Shown: positions 50,901-62,900 of the stretch, piece by piece | Numbering within the stretch: the first letter of the stretch is position 1 | Layout: each line of letters begins with the position of its first letter | NCBI GenBank assembly: GCA_963971285.1 | Contig: OZ020249.1 | Coordinates: forward strand, 4,836,001 to 4,900,000 | DNA length: 64,000 nt | Direction of reading: 5' to 3' | Source of the DNA: Astropecten irregularis | Taxonomy: Eukaryota; Echinodermata; Asteroidea; Paxillosida; Astropectinidae | Notes under the pieces: generated by a model | The model's database searches: none | What the model saw: the letters and a program-made list of their open reading frames with translations, nothing else | Told to the model about the DNA's origin: nothing | Translations under genes and position numbers: made by a program

Positions 50901-53900
50901 GTGTTCATATTTTCTTGCCCAAGGACGCAAGCACTAGCCCATGGCTGTTTTTGAACCCACAATCTGCAGATTGACCACAAGACTTTGAGTTCGACACCGC
51001 CAGACCACTATGCCACAGCACTCCACATTTATTTCACACTTGGCCGGACAAAAGAATGGACAATTGATTGAACAACAGAACTAATGATTCATTTATTCAT
51101 AAATCAATCTGTTTGTTTGCTGAGTTATTCTTTTCTGAGTTATTGATGTACACATAATCAATTAAAAGTCAGTTGGTGAATCGGATGAATGATTTAAACA
51201 TTGCATATCGTGGATAATAATGTGTATCATAGATTGAAATGTGTTGAAAAGTCCACCAAACTTTGAACATTGATTGGCAAATTGAAAGTTTTAAACTTTC
51301 AAATATTTAAAATTCAATTAACACTTGGGAGGGTTAGGGTTCATTGATCTATACAGTAGACTTAGAATGTCATGTTTCATCATACTGATTTCTAGCTGCT
51401 GACAAGCGATTGGCTGTTTTGAATGAGATCATTTCATCGGAGCGAGTCTACTGCAATCTGCTGCAGTCCATCTTCATGACATACAAGGAGCCCTTGAGGT
51501 AAATTCATTTCTTTATTCTTTAAATCTAGATTTTGAGACAAGATCGTAATATCTGAATAAGGAATGCTGGCCAAAGTTTAGAAATAATCGTTTGAACCAT
51601 TAAGCCACTTTTTGAAAATCAAACACAAGCACATTTTCAATCGTGTCATTATTTTGAAAATTTGAAGCGAAGATAACTTTATAAACACTTGTAGCAGATG
51701 AAGTTTGATCACTAAAGGTAATACCATGTATACTTTGGTTTTTGTCAGAAATGCAGATTTGGGGCAAAAATATCAAGGAAGATACAGTTACAGTCATCTG
51801 TGAAATTTCCAGTCCCATACGGTGCCCACTCTTTGAGAAAGCAGTGAAAAACGCCCGCATTGTTTCTTAAGTCTTTTCACTGTCATTTTTATATTAAAAA
51901 GATCAAAATTGTTTTTGGTCACTGGTATTACTCTTTTCTGGATAAATACAACATTTCAGGCAGACAAATTTTACCAATATTTCTACCATCACCATCTTTA
52001 TACCCTGTAAGTTGAAGGTAAATCTGTGAAGATTTCTGTATCGGTATGCTACCAAAGTATGATACTACCTTTAATGTGCCAGACTCTATTTTTCTGAATT
52101 TTATAGAACATCCATGAGTTCGAGGTGAAAATGTGTAGACTGCTTCACAACTGTCTGGTTCAGCTTGAAAGATCCCCTTTAATATTGGAAAGAAGTATCC
52201 ATCATAATGTTTTAAGCTTTCCCAATCTGAATAATTTCTCCGCCAAGAGAATTAACTTCTCTTCATAGCAAGATTTATAGTATTATGTATTGGAGCTATT
52301 AGATTATAGCAGAAAATAATGCAATGCACTTTGTGCTTTCTGGGTGCACCACACTAAATAGCTCAAGAATCGATGCGCCGAGCTGATTATCATAATGTGT
52401 GTACCCTCAAATGTTTTTTTAAAATATGCAATTTGGGGGGTCGTGCAATTAATATATTGTGTAGTTTTGACTGGTTATGACAACCTGAGGGTTCAGTGCT
52501 TCAGCCTGTTGTGGAGACTTGAGAAATTTTGGCTTAAAATGTGGAACTACATTGTTTTGAACGTGGTAGGTTACTTCATGAAAACCGGCTGCAAGTTAGT
52601 TCGGGAAAATGGACATTTTGGGGGTGTTTTTTTCTTGGGGCAATTAGCAAAAAATCTGATCGGCTAACAATCCAAAAATTGAAAGGAATCAGGTAGATGA
52701 GGGTTCAAGCTTTGTTTTGAATTATTGCACCAATCACTGAGAGACTCCTGGATGGGATTTTTTGAACTGTGAAGTTGACATATTTTACACTATAGTCAAT
52801 GGGAGTTTATTAAGTGTGGTGCAACCTCTATGGGTGCACCACACTAAATAAACTCCCATTGACCTAAGTGTAAAATCCCCCAACTTCACAGTTAAAAAAA
52901 ACCCATCCAGAAGTTTCTCAGTTGTTGGTACAATAGTGTAAATGATAGTGTGAACTCTCATCTACCCAATTCTTTTCAATTTTTGGTTGGGTAACCGATT
53001 GGATTTTTTGCTAATTGCCCCAAGAAAAAAACACCCCCGAAATGTCCTTCTTCCGTAACCGACTTGCTACGAGTTTTCATGAAGCAACCCTCCACGTTCA
53101 AGACAATGTAGGACCGGATTGTAAACCAAAATATCTCAAGTCTCCACAACAGGCTGAAGCACTGAACCCCCAGGTTGTCATAACCAGTCAAAATTACACA
53201 ATATATTAATTGCACGACCCCCCAAATTGCATATTAAAAAAACATTTGAGGGTATACACATTATGATAATCAGCTCGGCGCATTGATTTTTGAGCTATTT
53301 AGTGTGGTGCATCCCTATGGCTCCAGTAAAATAAATAGCGCCCTCTGTTGGGCAGCTAATGTCAGGTTGAAGACATAAAATCTAATAGAAAAACTTTTTT
53401 CCATCTAGATACAAAATGTTGAAACTCTGCCAATAACAAATGGATACATTTGTCCGACATAATCTTTTTGGAACAATGATTTTTCTGAAGTCCATGATAA
53501 ATTTGGAGACTTTTCAAGGCACTTTTATCATTTGAGAGTGTCTGGATATTATTATTATTTTTTTTAACAAAGAGAATGAATTTTGCTTTGAATTTCAGAA
53601 AGTCGCCCTCAATGCCCAAATCCGATCACATACGGATTTTTTCCAGTGTCAAACTGATGGTGACCGTCAGCGCGACATTTCTCACAAAGGTAAGATCCGT
53701 CAAGCGGGATTATAAAAAGAAAAATGAATTGTCGTCACCTCCTATTGTTCTCACCTAGTATGTGTAATCCATAACAATAACAACAACTTCATGAAAGGAG
53801 TTCTTTTTTTAGGTGAGGGATGAAAAGAAGGTCCCTGGGTGGTCGTTCGGAAATATTGAAAAGGAAAGGTTGTCTTCCCTGCGTGTATGTACCCCTTGTG

Positions 53901-56900
53901 AATGGTGAAATATGAAGCCCTTTTCTTGTACTTGAACAAGGTATCAATCATGGCTGCTATGTGGACCCCCAGATGTTTTGGAAATAAAATCCTCATGACA
54001 ACTTATCACCATTAAGTTCTCTCCTTTGAATTTGTGAAGGAAAAAAAAAAAATTGTCCCCCACGCCGACATATACCCGCACCGAATGACACACATTCGCA
54101 CCAATGGGGTACCCCAACTCATTTCTTCCACACTCATTCAGTGTTATATTTTGAAATGGTACCCTTTTTTTGGCTGCAATTTTTTACACCACACCCGAAT
54201 CGGAGAAGCAGATATACCTGTTATTAGCTTTGAACACCTTTTGTCTGATATACCAAAAATGCATGTGGATGTGTTCCCCTACTCTGTTTTTAAAACTGAC
54301 TTTAAATTGAAAAACATCAATATCAAAGAATTTTGTGTCCCTGGATATTGAGTGACCTTTCCTGATGTGTCATCAGCTAGGACAGCTAATGCGCGGTATT
54401 TTTGAACGAGTGAGGGCGCTTCAAATTACTTCCGGGGGTCATTTGACAATGCGTTGTTGTTGTGTACCGCTGTGTCAGAATACAACTCGTACATGTCGTA
54501 GTAAAAATATACACTTCTATCGTATCCCAAAAGACAAAATTGTCCGTAAATGACCTCTGCTCAATTGACAATTAATCGGACCATACCCCCAGAAAGTAAA
54601 TAAAGTTGTACCTAACAGCGCCCTCTTGCGTTCAAAAATACGGCGCATTGTCTCGTTTGTTTTGTTTTGTTGTTTTGTTTTGCTTTGTTCAGGCACTACC
54701 AGATATATAGCATGAAGAAATATTGCCAAAAGAGTAATAGCATATAGTCATGAATATCAAATTTGACAGTGCTGTTACACTTTTGAAGGCCGTATGTCAA
54801 CATTGGAAACTCAAGCAAATTATGAGATTATTGTACAAACCTATATTTTGTCCTGAAACCTCAATAAACATTATCATGGTGAATTCTTCCCTTAAACTTT
54901 GTCAGTCAACGTTACTTTGGATTCTATTTACCCAAGGGAAGCTCATGCAGAATTTGAACTGCAGAAAAGAAAAGTGTGCCGCTGCATAATACATGTAATC
55001 AGAAATTACCCCAAATTTCTCTAAAACCTTTCCACCATCAACCCTTTGAAATCTATCATCGCGATTGTATCACCTGTAGTTGATGTAATTTGTCGATAAT
55101 CCTCACAAGAAGTCGTGAAGGAACTAACCATCAACCAACCTAACCCCATCCCCCTTCAATCCCCTGCCCCCCCCCCCATCCACACTAGAAAGAATCGCTC
55201 ACATTTTATGAGAACATTCATTATTGCTGTGCCGTGTCAGATACGTGTAACGTTCAATCCATCAAACGGGATCATGTTATCAAGTAAACAAGAACCCATG
55301 TGTTAACAACCAGTCAAGCAATGAAAGAAAGAAACATCATTGTGTTGCAAACCAAACTCAATCACAATAGAAAGTACATGTTGGTTCAGGCAGTCAGATG
55401 AAAGCAATGAAAGGAAGACAAAAGATACATGATACAAGTTCCAGACTATTGAAAAATTTCGTCACAAAATACGGAGAAAATAGGAAACATCCTGTATATT
55501 TCATTTGTAGAGTCAGCGGATAGAACAGAGATTATCTTTTGAGCTTTTGAGGATCAATCATAAAGTCGGACTTATATGAACAATTGGTTGTGTTTTTTTC
55601 TGTTATGCCGAAAGCTAGAGGATTTACTTGGCTAACTGCTCAACCCACCCTCCCCCTTTCACCCGGCAGTTGCCTTTTGCCGCTTTTAGAAGATTTGTCT
55701 GGTGATCCGTCAAACAATTGTCCACTGTGTCAGAATTTGTTTACAAGTCTGTGTTTTCCTGGTACGCTTTACATGAACTTGGAAACATCCTGTTCTTTTC
55801 AGAGCCGGCCGCACAAAAAAAAAAAAAATGAAGTACCGGTATCTATAAAACATAGTACACAGTATTACAACAAATCTCCCTTTTTACAGCTAAATCCCTT
55901 TCGCTGTACATAAGTACTTCCTCGGCATGCAGCACCTTTTCTACACCGTAGATCTAATTTAAAGCAGCTCATTTTTATTGGACACCATGCAGGAAACTTG
56001 TAGTTCAAGAATTGTTTTTGGTGGTAAGGATTAATTTGTAAGAAACAAAGTCAGTAAATTACAAAAAATGAAGACAAAGATTGATTTTCATGGGGATGGG
56101 GGTAGGATCAGGGCCAAATTGGAAAGAAAATGTTGCTTTAATATAGCACTGAATTTGAGACTTTTGAGAACCGGTCTTCAAGTCAACAGCGCACGCGCAC
56201 GCAATTGTGAGCATGCGCGCGTTGTTTTGCGCCTGCGCTGTTGTACGTGCGCGTGCGCTGTCAGTGACTTGAAGAACGGTTCTCAAAAGTCTCGCATTAC
56301 CATATCATAAAAGCAGGCATCAACTGGGAGCCAGTCAAAAGCACGAATGCAATAAACATTGCGGGATATTTTCGCTGGTACCCGGCCAGTGCCTGCTACG
56401 CCTATCTCTTCTTTGCTTAGCAATTCTGTGTACTCAAGCAGTTTTATCATGATATCGGCCCTAGAACACTGCAGAGACATAAGAGCCTTCTGGCTGCAGT
56501 TATTGAAAAACCTCCAAATTTATACCCCGAATCCTAGTGGGAGTTTTGAGATCCAGGGCCCAAATTCCAGCATTTCTCAACCGTGTCCGAAAAGACCACT
56601 CCAGGATTAGACGCATTTTTTGTGTGTGTGTTCAATTCCATCAGGGATATTGCTTGCAAGGAGTGAACCGTTACAGCAACTAATCCCATGCATGCCTGCA
56701 ATGACAGTGATCCTTGTACAACAAGGCCAAAATTCCATCTCCATGCCTCCCAAACACCCCTCCCCTCCCTCCAACCCCCCTCCTCCCATAGACTTGCAGT
56801 GCCAATGTTAAGCCCTGTCTGCACTGGACTTTTTTTTCCGGAGATTTAACTGAGCCGATGGGTAAATGAAAAATGGGCAAATATTACCGGTGTCCGCACT

Positions 56901-59900
56901 TGGACTTTTGACTCGGGTAACTTAACCGTGCACGCGCGGAAGAATTACCGAGCTGACAATACTAGGCTCATGCAGGTACCTGACTCGCACTGTCCGCACT
57001 GGACTTTTCGTCTCGGTTAAAGTGTCTCGGGCATTCTACCCAGGCAGAAGTTGGCCGGTAGAAATACCCGCGCGGCTCGGGCAAAGTAACTGAGATGTAG
57101 ACTTCCTGGGACGTCTGACTGGACTTAAAATTGGTAAAGTACCCAGCGTCACGGTTACTTTGCCCAAAAAAAGTCCAGTGCGGACAGGGCTTAAGAGTTG
57201 ATAAGTAGTAGGCGCAGCAACCATTCACCTTGGATCACCGTCATCCTTGCACATTGGGAGATCTTCTGTTTTACCCTGGTCCCTCGCATCCTGGCAGAGG
57301 TCTGCAGCTGCTTCTCACCACAAATAGATTCCAGTTCCCCTGCTCCTCAATTCCCAACTGTCTTGCCAACGAGATATTTTTGGAAAGTTTTTAGGGGCCA
57401 GAGGGACAACCTGGTACATTTCTGACCAGGCTGTTGATTGCTTTATGCAATATGTCTCTACAGGGGTATTGGGGGACAGGAGCTGAGTTGTGGTTTGAGG
57501 ACAAACACTGACACCTTCGCCAGCATTGTCAGTTGGCTCAAGTTCAACAGGGTCAAGTCCAAGGAATTTGAAATTGATCAATTCTTGGTAACCATCACTT
57601 CAAATTCAATTCATTGTTTCAGGGGCGAATCTAGGACAAATTAAGTGAAGCGGGAAGGGGACTTGAAGTTGCTAGGGTTCCGTATACCCGGAGCTCTACC
57701 AACTGAGCTGTCCAGCCCTGTGTCGCCAGTGTTTACAGGGAGATATAGGCCTATAAGATTTGCAAAGATGTGCATTTTGGCTGAATTTGGTATTTAAACA
57801 AAAGTCAGACCTTGTGTACCTTTGTTCATCTTGATAGCAGAAATACGGCCGAAATAATCTTGCGCCCCCCCCCCCCCTCCGAATTCTTCATGGTTACACC
57901 ACGCTTTTGAAATGCTACTAAATCGTTCGGACAAACGATCTTTTTAAAAGACACTAAATCTTGACTTCCTTGAAAAACCCAGCATCTGATGAACCAAGAT
58001 TTCCCATGGTGACTGTTTGCAGTGTTTACAAACTGTTGAGTCCATTTCCTGTCTCAAACTCAATAGTTTTTTTTTTCAGAGACCTTGCAAATCCTGTAGC
58101 TGCCTTCTATTCTGTTGCTATTACAGTCCAAAGCCACAAAACCACACATGTACCATTGATGCCCAGGGATGCATTAAAGAGGATGTTAAACACTCAACAA
58201 ACCTTGCTTTATTTGTTAGAACTATTATCCTTTAATTACTTGGAATGAGAAAAACAATATTTATGGCACACTGAATACAGAAAGAGAGTCTTTTTTATGA
58301 TTTTTCTTTTAATAGCCCGCAAAATCCAGATTCTCTGAATTTCGTCAATGGTGGCAGCAGACAAATTTGTGTGATTTCGTGACGTCAGATATGGGAGCCT
58401 TTTCTTTTGAACAAAAGGCTCCCATATCTGACGTCACAAAATCACACAGATTTCTCTGCTGCCCCCATTGACGAAATTCAGAGAATCTTAATTTTGGGGA
58501 GCTAGCAGGTTGAGCATGTTGAGAGAAATAATCAAAAAGACTCTCTTTCTGTGTTCAGTGTGAGATAAAAATTTTGTTTTCTCATGTCAAGTAATTTAAG
58601 GATTACAAATAAAACGAGGTTTGTTGAGTGTTTAACATCCTCTTATACCAGCATTTATACAAGCAAATGGCTTTTTATTAAGGATAAAGTAGGCAGGAAA
58701 TGCCATGCCCCCTTTATTTTTCAATATCATTATCATGTCAAGTATTACCACAAGGGAAACTGGCTAGCTGCAATGAGGAAGCAATTTTAGGCTGAACAAA
58801 AAATAATTGACCAAGACAGGAAATGATTAACTTTAGTTGCCCGTCTTTCAGCCTCAAATATTGGTTCCAATTTTATTGAATGTTTATTTTCACAAATGGC
58901 TATTAAAAATTATTACAGTGAACAGCTAAACATTGCTAACTGGGCGTCATATCCGAGTGCTTCGAGAGGGCAACAGAGGTGATTGCCTTGATGCCCTTCC
59001 AGTTGATCCAACAAACTTGTCAGTTTCCACCATAATATCGGCCCTTGGTAGTGCTTGGCAAAATCGGGTAATTTCATATCCGGTTACTGATTGGAAAAGA
59101 AATGTAATCACGTGCGACATGCATGACATACGATTTATAGTATACACATGTGACCAGCCAGACTAATTATTTAAAGTAATTACTCTGCCAGGCCCTGTAT
59201 ATAGTTTTGTACATAGGTCAAGTGCCTTTATCTTTTATTTTTATTATTTTCTTGTAATCAATGATTATGTGAACAACAAATAGTTGTATTGGGCAAATCC
59301 CGCACGTAATATTGACGCTCTATAGGTGCCTCACCAAAATAATAAGTGGGTCCCCGCATAAGATTGATTTATTTTTATGCATAAGCACCGGATAGCGCCC
59401 TCTCTCCCACCAATCCCCACAAATTCCATTAGATCCTTTTGAATGGGTGGAACTTTGCATAAAGATAAGGGAAAGTCTACCACTATTGTTGGGCTCTCTT
59501 GGGGAGTGGCAAGCGGGTACATGCAGCGATCACTATCGTACTTGGTTTCACTGCCGCCACACCTTAGAAATTCCTCTTAGTCTTGGCATACGAAATTATC
59601 AATTATTATCAAGACAATCTTCAGAGAGAGAGAGAGAGAGAGAGAATGGCATGAGGTATATGACGCCAACATCGTCCGCATGCCGATTCCATATAATTGC
59701 AGCTCTAGACCAAGTGTATAGAATACCTAACCTCCCATCGTCCTAATACTTTGAGTGGTTGTATATATACAAGTCCATGATAATTGGCTGTCGTTTTAAA
59801 TATTAAAGTTTGCGAAACCTTACACAATTTTTGTCATCGTCCATCCTTGTGTTGCCCGTGTCTTCACTTGGTTACACACATATAAGTCTTCTTCAATGTG

Positions 59901-62900
59901 ATGGTTGCTTTCGGAATGCTTTTTATGATGTTATTTCGTAGATCAAGCATTTAGATCAAGAACATAAAATATTTCTTTTAGATCCAGTATGTGAAAAGCG
60001 TGTTTCTACTTGGCAAAATGGAGAAAATAATTTATTTTCGACAGTTAACATTTTTTGGGTTGTTGAGCATGAGCCAAATGTTGGTCTCTGTTTTTCCTTT
60101 CGGTTAACGGTTAATGAAAATTTGTAACTGGATAATTAAATCCAGGTTGGTTAACTTATAACTAGATAAAAATCCCAGCACTAGCCCTTGGCAAGGAAAA
60201 ATTGCTTTGCCTTTTTTTGAAAGAACCATGTTCTTGCCCTTACGATAGACGTACACAAGTTAAGGGCTTTTCACACTATCCAAAATCTCGGGGTTGGAAC
60301 CGGATCAAACCCCGAGATTTTTCCAACGCTTTTCACACTTGAATATTTTCAACCCTGAGCCAACCCGGGTAGGACGGCCTAGCCGGATCGAAATCAAACC
60401 TGGTAGGGAGCAGGGTTGAAAATCTCAACCCGGTTCCAAACTGCATTTTGCACCGTGATCTGTGTTGTATGAACCGTTTCACCATAAACGTAGTGTGATT
60501 GTTGCATCTCTTTGATCCAGTTAAAAAGCTCGCTGGGCTGAACCGGGGTGGAGCCAGGTTGGTGTCAACACGGATCGAAAAGGAGATAGTGTGAAAAGGC
60601 CTTTAGAGGTGTAAAAATGGACACCATAACAAATCACACTCTGAAATGATGGGAAGACCCATAATGCAGATTCTGTGCAGTGCAGTAGTCTGTGATGAAA
60701 CTATTTTGGCAATATGTCAATAAGCTCCAAAATACTCTCACAGAGAAGAAACATCGCCTCTGGTGTCAGACTTGCTATGCGAACTTTCACATCTGATACA
60801 TCAGTATACCTTTTTCCCTTCCCACAAGCCTTTTTGCCAATAATCCATGTGCACTTCTACCCCTCCTACTCCCACTGACCCTAGCTCCCACAACCCTCCG
60901 AAAAAGGAATCACAAGGCATAGGTCATCGGTTCACCTGTTGCAAACGCAACACAACAATGTGAAACGGGAGAAGAAACTTTTGAAAAAAAAAGAGGCTGC
61001 AGGTTTGCTGTGAATTGAGCTTACTCTAAAACTGTCACAACTGAGGTAGCCAAATTAGAACTGGCATTCCCAGCTCGTAAGCTGCCCCACATATTTCTTT
61101 CCCGGGGCAAGTTCCTTTCAATGCCACCAAAGACCCGTTTACAACGACATCGATAAGCTTCAATGTGTTGGCAGTCAATGCCGAGTAGACGTCCCCCTTT
61201 CCAGTTGGAACTCTGATCCCCCTTGAATGACGTCTGTACATGTAAAGAGTGTTTTGTGGGTCATCTCGGGATCAGTAGAGGTCTTATTGTGACTGGGAGC
61301 CTGCATTGAGACCGAGACTGAGCCCGATCCCATTCCCATTCCCGCCTCCAGTTATCTTTCTGCCATGCATGCAAGTCTTGATCACCGTCTCTGCATAATT
61401 CCTGCGTTCTTGATCTTGGCCTTGTTTGTCTGCAATCTGAAGACATTTCCATGGAGAAAATGCAAACAATAATGTCTAAACAGGATATGTGTCCACGATT
61501 ATTGCTGGCAATTTAACATTTCCTGTACATTATTTCCTTAGTAGTTGTCTGTGTCAAATCATGGAGCTTGGAGCTTCCAGCTTCCAGGTCAAACATTCTC
61601 AAAACATTTGAAAGCTCAGGGAAGGGGCCTACAGTCTACCATTCTAACATATAGTATAATCCAGTCAGTATTTTGTATACAGTGTGTGATAGTATTTGCA
61701 AGGAATTGTTGTTTTGGCTGAATTTGGTACTTAAACAGAAGTGAAGGTCTTAAACTTCCTTACAGACGTTGTTTCGTAGGTGTATGTTTTTATGCTTTGT
61801 TCATCTGGATAGCACAAATACGTCCGAAATAATCTTGCCACTACCCCCCCCCCCCCCCCCCCGAATCCTTCACGGTTCAATACACCACGCTTTCGAAATG
61901 CTACTAAATCGTTTAGACGGACAATCTTTTTAAAAAACTCTAAATCTTTATTTCCTTGCAAACCCAGCATCTGATGAACCAAGATTTCCTGTGGTGACTG
62001 TTTGCACAGTTTACCAACTGTTGAGTCCATTTTCTGTCTCAAAAACTGTACGCAGCCTTACATTCTGTAAGGCTTGCGTGTTCTTGTCCTCTTGTCATTT
62101 TAGCCTTTGATAAAGATCCTGCTAGGATCAAAATGTTTCAGGCCCTCTTATAAACTCCAAGCATTGTGTACATGTATCTGTAATGTATGCATTTTCAGTT
62201 TACTTCTCAATCCAACAAGTCCTGTACACATTCTTAGATGCAAAGTCGAACATTCTGTCCTGTGTTATACACAATCAACTGCCAAGGAATTTGTTTTACA
62301 ACAAACATTCATTTGATACACAATCGTACATGAACATTCGATAGGCCTTAACCAGTGAACTCTTTGCCCTCATTGTGACCGAATTACATCAGGGGTGCGT
62401 CAATTCAAAGTTTTGTACATCCAGTCCTTCACCATCTCTCATAGCCACGCTGCCCAAGTTCACTGACACAGTTTGTCCTGCAGGGGCTAACTAGGCTGTG
62501 ACGGACTGCCGACAGGGGCCCAGGTTTTGCAAGCTCGCTCCCTTGAATCAATATTGTGGTATATGTCTAATGCACCTTGGATTGCTCTTGTGGACAGATT
62601 GTTTAAAGTGCAACTCAAATAATAACAGGAACTGATGAAAATGATTGGGAGGGGCCTTTTTGAGTGGGGAGACCATTCACAAAGTCACAAATAAATACAA
62701 GTTTGTTTTGCGTTTTTTGGCGAAAAGAAATCTTTTGGAGAGGTTTTGAACAATCGGCGTACAATAAAGCACGTACAAAAGTTTTCAGGAGACCGGTTGT
62801 TTGCTGCCCTCTGTCGACCGCCCGCTCCAAAAGTCTCCCATTTTAGATGCACATAAGATGTACTGATGTCGTATGTTAGCGGTGAAGACTCATGTGAAAG

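Noticed and set aside
57315..57581. 88-codon - strand ORF with DPVELEPTDNAGEG
   Set aside because: The composition looks protein-like, but no family, splice partner or second copy was recognised.
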